Positions 1 to 7,196 of a stretch of DNA of 24,391 bases are shown piece after piece. Position 1 is the stretch's first letter; each line of letters opens with the position of its first letter. The stretch covers positions 1 through 24,391 of the forward strand of contig JAYUKV010000150.1 of assembly GCA_043764135.1 (NCBI GenBank), written 5' to 3'. This DNA comes from JAYUKV01 sp043764135. GTDB taxonomy: Bacteria; Patescibacteriota; JACMRA01. Below the pieces are notes generated by a model. The model was not told where the DNA came from. It saw only the letters and a program-made list of their open reading frames with translations, and made no database searches. The position numbers and the translations under genes were made by a program.

Positions 1-87
1 AAGGAGCTTAGAAGGCACAAACAGAAGAAACATAACTTATTCTGGAATTTATTAGCTGGTATTGTTAATTTGAAGCTGAGGAATTAG
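1..87 (+). CDS. C-terminal fragment of an unidentified protein (possibly transposase-like)
   Basis: An open frame enters from the left edge and ends at TAG after 28 codons. The tail is strongly basic and ends with LLAGIVNLKLRN. That pattern, a basic stretch followed by a short hydrophobic helix and N-L-K-L-R, resembles the last residues of some DDE transposases, but 28 residues are too few for an assignment. It converges on the HrcA-like gene with 14 bases between them. It could also be a chance open frame. Confidence 0.3.
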   Translation, partial: KELRRHKQKKHNLFWNLLAGIVNLKLRN

Positions 88-101
88 GAAAGAGGTCTAA
101 T

Positions 102-848
102 CTATTTTTTATTTAATAAGCTTGTAAGTGTTTTAAAAGCTTCAAGATTCTTTTTGTTTCCAAGTAGGTGTGAAGGTGTAATAACACCAACTACACTCCT
201 CTTGCCGTCTTCTAGAACAATCTCTGTTGTAACCATAGCATAACCCTTACCTAGCGGGACTATTGGATTATCATCGCCACTAAAATAGGTTTGAATCTGT
301 AGATTATTTTCAGATTTTTCATTTAGTAACATGTTTTTGGTTGAATCAAGATTATCTAAGAAATCTAAGATTTGAGAAACCTTAGTGTCTTCTGGATTAG
401 AATTGGCTATTAGGGATTTTGTACCTGAGAAAGCTTCATCATTATGACTTACAGCAAACCCTAGCCCTCCAGTTGATTGAGCTAATAACTTTGCTATTTC
501 TTTAGATAGATTAGCATGCTTTGATTGGAGATCAAATAAATGCTTTTCCATGTCTTTATGCTTAGATGTTGTTACTTGAAGACCTAAGAGCAATTGGTTA
601 ACAAATATTTTGTATGCTTTTTCAGTTGGTTTTGATGCTGAATTAGTAAATGGTTGATTCAAGTATCCTTTATCTCTGAGGGACGCAATTTCATTTCTTA
701 TTGTTGCAGAAGAAAAACCGAAGTTGTACTTTTCTTGGAGTTCTTTGGACCCTACTACATTTGATGTGTCACAGTATTCTTTTACAATAGAAAAGAGTAT
801 TTGTGTTTGTCTTTGAGATAAGGTGTCATCGATTATTTTTTTTGGCAT
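102..848 (-). CDS. HrcA-like winged-helix transcription regulator, short form
   Basis: 248 residues. Residues 9-85 match the DNA-binding domain of the heat-shock repressor HrcA in order: L-S-x-R-Q-x-x-I-L, E-Y-x-x-T near residue 28, VGSKEL, SSATIRNE at about 46-53, L-x-x-x-G-Y-L-x-Q-P, then P-T-x-K-A-Y. The rest is only distantly HrcA-like, and the protein is about 90 residues shorter than a usual HrcA (about 340), so the GAF-like effector domain seems reduced. HrcA normally represses groE and dnaK at CIRCE elements, but I saw no CIRCE inverted repeat here and no chaperone gene. It starts 12 bases after the stop of the sugar transferase on the same strand, without a Shine-Dalgarno, so it is probably translated from the same transcript. 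Being DNA-binding is well supported. The target is unknown. Confidence 0.7.
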   Translation of the reverse strand: MPKKIIDDTLSQRQTQILFSIVKEYCDTSNVVGSKELQEKYNFGFSSATIRNEIASLRDKGYLNQPFTNSASKPTEKAYKIFVNQLLLGLQVTTSKHKDMEKHLFDLQSKHANLSKEIAKLLAQSTGGLGFAVSHNDEAFSGTKSLIANSNPEDTKVSQILDFLDNLDSTKNMLLNEKSENNLQIQTYFSGDDNPIVPLGKGYAMVTTEIVLEDGKRSVVGVITPSHLLGNKKNLEAFKTLTSLLNKK

Positions 849-860
849 AGAAATTATTTT

Positions 861-2315
861 TTAATTCTTGTGACCTTGAACTAGTTTTAAGGGAGTGAGC
901 AAAATTATTCTCAAATCAAGACCAAAAGACCAATTATTAACATACTGACTATCAAAAATCACTTCCTGATCAAAAGTAAGATCAGATCTTCCATTTATCT
1001 GAGCAAGACCAGTAATTCCAGGTTTAATGTTAAGTACTTTATAATGATGTGGTTTATACTTCTCTACTTCTCTTGGTTGATGAGGTCTAGGACCAACCAC
1101 AGAAAGATTACCAATTAAAACATTAAAGAATTGCGGAATTTCATCCAAAGAAGACTTTTCTAAGAATGTACCTATCTTGGTAGCTCTTGGATCGTTTTGA
1201 ATTTTGTACAAAACACCGTCATTTCTCATGTCTTTTGTATCAATCAATTCTTGTTCAAATTTAAGTGCTTCTGGATTATCATTAGTTGTACAATACTTCA
1301 TCTTAAGTCTTCGGAATTTATAAACTCCAAACTCTTTACCATCTGGACCGATTCTTTGAGAGAGGTAAAAAGGATTGCCTTTATCTTCGAGATAAATAGC
1401 GATTATTATTATTAAGTATAACCAAGAAAAACAAATAATAAATGCAAGTGAAAAACATATATCAAATATTCTCTTAAACACTATACCCCAACCTTCTAAA
1501 GCAGAATATCTTAGTTGAAAGTAAAGATTATTAAACAAATAATTAGGTCGTAATGAGATATCTCTCAAAAGATACAAATCTGCATCATATATTTGAGTTG
1601 AAACTTTGAATCTTTCGCAAAGTAAAATGATTTTTTTACAATTATTAACTCTTGAATTTAAGTATATCTCTTGTACTTTATCATGCTTAATTAAATCTTC
1701 AATATATATAAATGTTTGATCATCAACATCTTCAAACAATTTAATAACTTGGTATTGAGGTAAATCAATTAAATTTTGGCTTACGATTTCGGGGTGATCT
1801 CCTATAATAATTACATTGTTTTGGATAAAGCCTGATTTGGTTAGGGTGAAGTTAATTAACCTTACAATCAGCCTTTGAGTAATTAATGCAATTATCACAA
1901 ACAAAGTTCCAAAGAGAGCTAAAAATCTACTTAGTCTAATTGTGTTGTAAACAAATATCTGATTATTATACTCATTAAAGAATAAGAACACTATCAACCA
2001 TCCAGTTACAATTAAAATTCCAAGTACAATAACATAGACCTCATTTAGAAGCGATATTCTTTTTTTAATCTGGTAAATTCCATGGGTTGCAAAATATATA
2101 ATACAAATAATTGAGAATATTATTGCAAAAAAAATATAGTCATGAAAATTTGTGACTCTAGTTTTTGAAAAAATTTCAGAATCAGTGAACAAGCTAATTC
2201 TCCACTCATATCGTATTTGATAAGTGAAGTATACTGCCCCCAATATGGTAAAAAAGTCCAGAAAAGGCATTACTGCCTTATTCCAGACTTCTCTTATATA
2301 ACTTTTAGGTAACAT
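861..2315 (-). CDS. Polyprenyl-phosphate sugar-1-phosphate transferase (WbaP/WcaJ type)
   Basis: 484 residues. Four hydrophobic segments at about 15-33, 59-78, 92-113 and 131-150 are followed by a soluble stretch (about 160-275) and a C-terminal bacterial sugar-transferase domain from about 280. That domain has a hairpin-like hydrophobic segment (285-308), the K-F-R-x-x-K-M motif near 333, the catalytic-type Asp-Glu pair at 391-392 (SLDEIPQ), VVGPRPH at 407-412 and KPGITGLAQINGR at 431-443. The family transfers a sugar-1-phosphate from a nucleotide sugar to undecaprenyl phosphate at the cytoplasmic face of the membrane, the first step of capsule or surface glycan assembly. The specific sugar cannot be read from sequence. 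A good Shine-Dalgarno (AGGAG, 6 bases before ATG) sets the start. It follows rpoB after 20 bases on the same strand, an unexpected neighbour. Confidence 0.9.
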   Translation of the reverse strand: MLPKSYIREVWNKAVMPFLDFFTILGAVYFTYQIRYEWRISLFTDSEIFSKTRVTNFHDYIFFAIIFSIICIIYFATHGIYQIKKRISLLNEVYVIVLGILIVTGWLIVFLFFNEYNNQIFVYNTIRLSRFLALFGTLFVIIALITQRLIVRLINFTLTKSGFIQNNVIIIGDHPEIVSQNLIDLPQYQVIKLFEDVDDQTFIYIEDLIKHDKVQEIYLNSRVNNCKKIILLCERFKVSTQIYDADLYLLRDISLRPNYLFNNLYFQLRYSALEGWGIVFKRIFDICFSLAFIICFSWLYLIIIIAIYLEDKGNPFYLSQRIGPDGKEFGVYKFRRLKMKYCTTNDNPEALKFEQELIDTKDMRNDGVLYKIQNDPRATKIGTFLEKSSLDEIPQFFNVLIGNLSVVGPRPHQPREVEKYKPHHYKVLNIKPGITGLAQINGRSDLTFDQEVIFDSQYVNNWSFGLDLRIILLTPLKLVQGHKN

Positions 2316-2335
2316 AAATATCTCCTGAATTGTTG

Positions 2336-5300
2336 TTAGATTAATTTACCTGTATCTGCATTCAAAGCTAAGTCTGCGTCTACGCCTTTTGCAAATCCTT
2401 TCTTATCGCCAGCTTCTAGTCCGATTGCATTAACTCTAATACCTAGAGCAGTTAACTCGTTAGCTAGTACAACAAACGATCCTGGAAGGTTTGGTGACAT
2501 TATTGGTCTATTCTTAACAATTGATTCGAATGCTGCATCTCTTCCTGCAACATCATCTGACTTAATTGTTAACATTTCTTGTAAGGCATAAGCAGCACCG
2601 TATGCTTCTAATGCCCATACTTCCATTTCTCCGAATCTTTGTCCTCCTTGGTGAGATCTACCTTGTAGTGGTTGTCTAGTAACAAGTGAGTATGGTCCAG
2701 TTGAACGAGCGTGCATCTTATCGTCAACTAAGTGGTGAAGCTTGTTCAAATAAATCGAACCAACCACAACTCTTTGATCATACTTCTCTCCTGTACATCC
2801 ATCATATAGGTCAAGCTTACCATCTTCTGGAAGACCAAGTTTCTTAAATTCTTTTTGGATTTGAGATGGTGGTATATCATTAAGTGGTTGAGTTATTGCT
2901 AAGTCATTAGTTTCATCACATACAAGACCTAGGTGAGTTTCTAATAACTGACCTAAGTTCATACGAGAGATAACTGAAAGCGGGTTAAGCACTACATCAA
3001 CTGGTTTACCGTCAGCTGTGTAAGGCATATCTTCGACTGGTAGGATAATTGAAACAACACCCTTGTTACCATGACGACCTGCGATCTTATCACCTTTTTT
3101 AATTCTTCTAGTAGTTGCTAACCAAATGTGAACTCTCTTAAGTACATCAGTAGGTAATGAGTTACCATCTTCTCTAGAGAAAACTCTCATAGCAATTACT
3201 TTTCCTGAAAGACCATGTTGAAGATACATTGAAGAGTCTTTAACATCTCTTGAATATTCTCCGAACAATACTCTAATCAACTTATCTTCTGGAGATAAAT
3301 CAACTTCTCCTTTTGGAGTGATCTTACCAACTAGAATATCACCTGACTCTACATAAGTACCTATTCTTACGATACCATCCTCGCCTAATTTAGAAAGTTT
3401 CTCGTTTGCAACATTTGCAATGTCTTTTGTAATTTCTTCGTTTCCTAGTCTTGTTTCATGAACGTCACAAGTGAACTCATAAATATGGTTTGATGTAAAT
3501 TTATCCTTTTGAACTAATCTCTCTGAAAGAATTATCGCATCTTCATAGTTATAACCCTTGTATGAGATAAAGGCTACTCTTACGTTTTGTCCAACAGCAA
3601 ATTCTCCATTGTGAATACCAAATCCTTCGATTAAGATATCATCTTTCTTAACTTTTTCTCCAGCTTTAACAACAACTTTTTGGTTAATGGCTGTGTGTCC
3701 GTTAGAAGGCATGAACTTAATAGTTGAGTATTCATACTTTTGACCTGACTCTGATTCAAGGATAACTTTAAGACCGTCTGAATATGTGATCTCTCCATCT
3801 TCTTTTGCTTTTTGAACATAGTCACAGTCTCTTGCGATATACTTTTCTAGTCCTGTAGCAACTTTTGGATTTTCTAATCTTACACAAGGTACTGCTTGAG
3901 ATTGTTGGTTTGCACCTACCATCGCACGGAACTCGTTAGTTTGTGACAAGAATGGTACCATTGCTGAAGCTAATGAAAGTATTTGATTAGGTGCTACATC
4001 AGTATATTCAACTTCTTCGATAGATACTTGAGTTGGTTCACCATTTACACGGGCACCAATAAAGTCGTTAGCAAAATTTCCGCTATTATCAATTGCAGCT
4101 GTGTTCTCTGAAATAGTAAATCTAGTTTCAGTTAATGAATCCATCCAAACAACTTCTTTAGTTACAAATGGTCTAACTCTAATTTTAGATTTTACTGATG
4201 AAGCAATTTCTTTGGCAATGTCTTTTGTGATTAAACCTCCAGCTTTAAGAACTTTTTCTTTTCCAGCAGTTATATCTTCAAGGGCGATTTTACCAACTAG
4301 CTGTTCATCTTTTGGATCTAATTCTTTTGCAACTTTAAAGTATGGAGTTTCTAAGAAACCTAACTTGTTAACTCTTGAGTAAAGAGCGTAGTAAACGTTA
4401 AGACCGTACGATGCTCCTTCTGGCGTTTGATCGGGTCCAATTCTACCATAGTAAGAAGGTTGGATATCACGAACTTCAAATGAAGCTCTTTCTTTAGTTA
4501 AACCTCCAGGACCTGTTGCGGTAATGAATCTAGAGTCATCAAATTGTGAAATAACGTTCGTTTGATCCATTAGACGTGATAGTTGTGAAGTATTGAAGAA
4601 ATCTTCAATCATCGCAGACATTGGTCTAACATTTACAATTTGAGCAGGAGTGAAGTTTTCATCTTCTGAAATTTGAATTTTTTCTTTTGTATGTTTAATA
4701 ACACGAGTCAAACCAGATTTGAAAGTAGTAGTTAACCAGTCACCTACTGATTTAACTCTTCTGTTTTCCAAAGAGTCGATAGGATCACCTAAAGCACCTT
4801 CGTTTTTCATTCTGATTAATTCTTTACAAACAAGAACGATCTCATCTAAACCGATTGTTTTCTTGTATTCATAAAGATTTTCAAGATCTTGTTCAATTCC
4901 AAGTCTAATATTAAACTTGTATCTACCCACAACTCCAAAATCATACTTCATCCCATCTGAAAGTAATGAAACAATGTGCTTTTGGGCTTGGTTAGTATAT
5001 GCCAGATCACCTGATCTAACAATATTGTAGACAGCGTTAATTGCTGATGCAACATCAGAAGCATTGTCCGCATCTAGAGTTGATTGGATGTAGCTAACTT
5101 TAGGATTCGTATCAATCTTAGAAAACTCAGATAAGATATCAGAATCAGAAGTTAATCCAAGTACTCTGAAAAGTTGAGTTATTGGGAATTTTTTCTTTCT
5201 ATCTAATCTAGTGTAGATTACTCCATTATCACCTAATTCAAAATCAATCCATACACCTCTGATTGGAATTACTTTGGCTGTGTAAACTGGTTTATTCTTT

Positions 5301-5737
5301 TCGTAGTCCAAAGAGAATAAAACACCTGGTGCTTTAACCAACTGTCCAACAACAATTTTTTGAGTACCATTTACAATAAATGTTCCATTTGGAGTCATCA
5401 TTGGCATGTTGCAGATAAAAATGTCTTGCATCTTTTTCTGTTTAGTTACTGTATTTTCAAGAGTAACTCTAACAGAAAGTCTAGATGTAAAAGATCCGCT
5501 ATTAACCATTGCGTCAATTGGAGTTACAGTAGGTGCTTCTAGATTGTATTGAGGTCCGAATTCGATTTTCCATTTGCCAGTGGCGTCTGTAAACGGTGTC
5601 TGTTCTTGTAAGATTGCAACAAACTCATTTTTCCAGAAATTTGTGAAGGAATCAATTTGCATGGAGTTTAGGTTTGGAACTGGAAACTCTTTATAATTAA
5701 CGCCAAAAGTGTTTCTTTGTATTTTATTAATCGCCAT
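2336..5737 (-). CDS. rpoB: DNA-directed RNA polymerase beta subunit
   Basis: 1133 residues, full length for a beta subunit without the large lineage-specific insertions of E. coli (1342). Landmarks in order: the rifampicin pocket (FFNTSQLSRLMDQ at 380-392, GPGGLTKERASFEVRD at 409-424, TPEG at 438-441), the catalytic-region motif GYNYEDAIILSER at 728-740 with E732 and D733, KGDKIAGRHGNKG at 881-893 with the conserved lysines K884 and K892, and the C-terminal switch region GGQRFGEMEVWALEAYGA at 1031-1048. Several residues that contact rifampicin are replaced (see findings). rpoC is not the next gene: a glycan transferase follows after 20 bases. No Shine-Dalgarno precedes the ATG, and the predicted leader is only about 10-15 nt. 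An inverted repeat touches the start codon. Confidence 0.98.
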   Translation of the reverse strand: MAINKIQRNTFGVNYKEFPVPNLNSMQIDSFTNFWKNEFVAILQEQTPFTDATGKWKIEFGPQYNLEAPTVTPIDAMVNSGSFTSRLSVRVTLENTVTKQKKMQDIFICNMPMMTPNGTFIVNGTQKIVVGQLVKAPGVLFSLDYEKNKPVYTAKVIPIRGVWIDFELGDNGVIYTRLDRKKKFPITQLFRVLGLTSDSDILSEFSKIDTNPKVSYIQSTLDADNASDVASAINAVYNIVRSGDLAYTNQAQKHIVSLLSDGMKYDFGVVGRYKFNIRLGIEQDLENLYEYKKTIGLDEIVLVCKELIRMKNEGALGDPIDSLENRRVKSVGDWLTTTFKSGLTRVIKHTKEKIQISEDENFTPAQIVNVRPMSAMIEDFFNTSQLSRLMDQTNVISQFDDSRFITATGPGGLTKERASFEVRDIQPSYYGRIGPDQTPEGASYGLNVYYALYSRVNKLGFLETPYFKVAKELDPKDEQLVGKIALEDITAGKEKVLKAGGLITKDIAKEIASSVKSKIRVRPFVTKEVVWMDSLTETRFTISENTAAIDNSGNFANDFIGARVNGEPTQVSIEEVEYTDVAPNQILSLASAMVPFLSQTNEFRAMVGANQQSQAVPCVRLENPKVATGLEKYIARDCDYVQKAKEDGEITYSDGLKVILESESGQKYEYSTIKFMPSNGHTAINQKVVVKAGEKVKKDDILIEGFGIHNGEFAVGQNVRVAFISYKGYNYEDAIILSERLVQKDKFTSNHIYEFTCDVHETRLGNEEITKDIANVANEKLSKLGEDGIVRIGTYVESGDILVGKITPKGEVDLSPEDKLIRVLFGEYSRDVKDSSMYLQHGLSGKVIAMRVFSREDGNSLPTDVLKRVHIWLATTRRIKKGDKIAGRHGNKGVVSIILPVEDMPYTADGKPVDVVLNPLSVISRMNLGQLLETHLGLVCDETNDLAITQPLNDIPPSQIQKEFKKLGLPEDGKLDLYDGCTGEKYDQRVVVGSIYLNKLHHLVDDKMHARSTGPYSLVTRQPLQGRSHQGGQRFGEMEVWALEAYGAAYALQEMLTIKSDDVAGRDAAFESIVKNRPIMSPNLPGSFVVLANELTALGIRVNAIGLEAGDKKGFAKGVDADLALNADTGKLI

Positions 5738-5753
5738 AGTATGAAATTATACT
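5738..5753. repeat. Inverted repeat abutting the rpoB start codon
   Basis: AGTATGAAATTATACT: 5-bp arms (AGTAT/ATACT) with a 6-base centre, directly before the rpoB ATG on the minus strand and just downstream of the predicted -10 box. It would lie in or next to the transcription start. It could be a regulator site, a small 5' hairpin, or chance in AT-rich DNA. Confidence 0.3.
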
Positions 5754-5754
5754 A

Positions 5755-5784
5755 ATTTTAGCCTATTTTGTCTGTTCTTGTCAA
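5755..5784 (-). promoter_or_regulatory. Sigma70-type promoter of rpoB
   Basis: On the minus strand TTGACA (5784-5779), an 18-base spacer and TAAAAT (5760-5755). A second TTGACA lies 21 bases further upstream (5805-5800) in the similar context ACTTGACAA, which may be a duplicated or alternative -35. The predicted start of transcription leaves a very short leader before the rpoB ATG. Confidence 0.6.
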
Positions 5785-5841
5785 GTGTTAAGTGAAATTT
5801 GTCAAGTTGTTAGGATTCCTATCTTTATTTCGCTCTTTGGA

Positions 5842-6777
5842 TTAATTACTCAATTCTACAATTCTAAGTATTGTCTGCTTTCCTCCTTTGGTCTTATACT
5901 CCCCTTCTAATTGAAATAAATCATGAGCCAATTGTATATCAAAGTCTTCCAAAAAAATTAATACATTGATACCTCTAAGTATCATTTGTTTTACGTTATT
6001 TAGGACTTTTTCAACTATTAGTTTTGAATACTCTTCATTAAAACAAGGATAATCATTATAACCTACTACTTGAACATTTGAAACTCCTGCTTTTGAGAAG
6101 TATTCTCTTACTTTAGTAATTGAGTTTTGGATGTATGATTGAGGTAATCTTGAAGAGACGTGAATTACAATTTCAAAATTTGATAAAACTTTTAAGATTT
6201 CATTATCAAATTCTCTATTAACTAATACGATTTTATTATCATCATCTATGGGGTTTTTATTCAATTTAAACTCATTATATTGATAAGCATTAATTGGATA
6301 TAATCTACCTTGGTACGAGACGTGGTTAATTGGCTGTTCATATGTGACTTTGGTAGGTGAAGTATGAATCAACGCTCCTTCTACTATTCCACCTGGAACT
6401 AGGATTGGATACTTAAAATTGTTATGCTTAATATACCCAATTACATCTTCACTAGATACTTGACAACCTTCATCTAATATACTTATAAATTCAAATTCTG
6501 TTTCCCATTTTATCTCACCCAATGAACCATTAGGTGTTAATATATTGTTAAAATATTCGACAAAGAAATAATCATTCTTTTTTTGGAAAAAGTAGTCTTC
6601 ATTTTCACCAATCTTAAAACTAAAGATATTTGTAAAAAGTTTAACTTCTATAATATTCTTATCTATCTCCACTACTTTTCCAATAGCTATATCTTTTGTG
6701 CATAACAAATCTCCCAAGCAAGTGTCTAATTCTCTTTCAATCATTATTGTCTTATTCTCAATAGAATACACATTCAT
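5842..6777 (-). CDS. V/A-type ATPase subunit A-like protein without a P-loop
   Basis: 311 residues from the ATG at 6777 (a TTG two codons upstream is also possible). Residues 1-60 fit the N-terminal beta-barrel of the V/A-ATPase catalytic A subunit (IGKVVEIDKN...KIGEN at 32-59). Residues 91-150 fit the segment before its nucleotide-binding domain: W-x-x-x-F, G-x-x-V-x-x-x-D-V-I-G-Y at 104-115, ILVPGGIVEGAL at 125-136, T-Y-E-Q-P-I. Residues 200-292 follow the core of the ATPase fold loosely (FEIVIHV; hydrophobic strand INVLIFLEDFD at 270-280). The Walker A motif G-x-x-x-x-G-K-T expected near 180 is absent, and the protein is about half the usual 580 residues. I infer a non-hydrolysing paralogue. 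No other V-ATPase gene is present. It lies upstream of rpoB on the same strand, 104 bases away, with rpoB having its own promoter. The family call is by eye. Confidence 0.45.
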   Translation of the reverse strand: MNVYSIENKTIMIERELDTCLGDLLCTKDIAIGKVVEIDKNIIEVKLFTNIFSFKIGENEDYFFQKKNDYFFVEYFNNILTPNGSLGEIKWETEFEFISILDEGCQVSSEDVIGYIKHNNFKYPILVPGGIVEGALIHTSPTKVTYEQPINHVSYQGRLYPINAYQYNEFKLNKNPIDDDNKIVLVNREFDNEILKVLSNFEIVIHVSSRLPQSYIQNSITKVREYFSKAGVSNVQVVGYNDYPCFNEEYSKLIVEKVLNNVKQMILRGINVLIFLEDFDIQLAHDLFQLEGEYKTKGGKQTILRIVELSN

Positions 6778-6805
6778 ATTCAATTAATTTTATGGATTTG
6801 TAATT

Positions 6806-6834
6806 TTGTCAAAAGAACAAAAGTATGATATGAT
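6806..6834 (+). promoter_or_regulatory. Sigma70-type promoter of the 80-residue membrane protein gene
   Basis: TTGTCA (6806-6811), 17-base spacer, TATGAT (6829-6834). Predicted transcription start near 6841, leaving a leader of about 24 nt. Confidence 0.65.
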
Positions 6835-6864
6835 TCTTTATGAACAATAGCTGAAAAAAGTTAA

Positions 6865-7107
6865 ATGAAAAAGAACTTAACAATCGCTGTATTTTCAATA
6901 ATTCTGTCATTATCAACGGTCACCTCTCTAGGTACCGGCTGGATTGCATTTGAAATTGCAAAAGGTGTCTGGGCAGCACAATCTATTGATGTTCCACCCA
7001 ACTCCCTTAGTCAACACTTTGGGAATATGGCCTTGATTGGACTCATATTTTCACTAGTTGTAGGATCCTCAAGCGCTACCATCCTTTTCAAAACACTTAA
7101 AACATAG
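6865..7107 (+). CDS. Small two-pass membrane protein, unknown function
   Basis: 80 residues: a positively charged start (MKKN), a hydrophobic segment at about 5-30, a short polar loop around 42-50 and a second hydrophobic segment at about 53-73, then a basic end. I do not recognise the family. Its base composition is less AT-rich than the flanking minus-strand gene. It has its own promoter 30 bases upstream and an intrinsic terminator about 45 bases downstream, so it is a single-gene transcription unit. The first segment could be a signal peptide rather than a permanent anchor. Two-helix proteins of this size include holins and small regulators, but nothing here decides that. Confidence 0.7.
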   Translation: MKKNLTIAVFSIILSLSTVTSLGTGWIAFEIAKGVWAAQSIDVPPNSLSQHFGNMALIGLIFSLVVGSSSATILFKTLKT

Positions 7108-7151
7108 TTTTTTGTGTTTATCAAACAACTGTTTATATAATATAAACACTT

Positions 7152-7185
7152 TAGCTACCTTTATATTAAAGGTAGCTATTTCTTT
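7152..7185. terminator. Intrinsic terminator between the convergent small membrane gene and dnaB
   Basis: A 12-bp perfect stem (7152-7163 with 7167-7178, TAGCTACCTTTA and its complement) with a TAT loop, followed on + by TTTCTTT. It lies after the + gene and just beyond the dnaB stop, so it may serve both strands, though the T-tract is better on +. Confidence 0.8.
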
Positions 7186-7196
7186 GAAAATATCTA

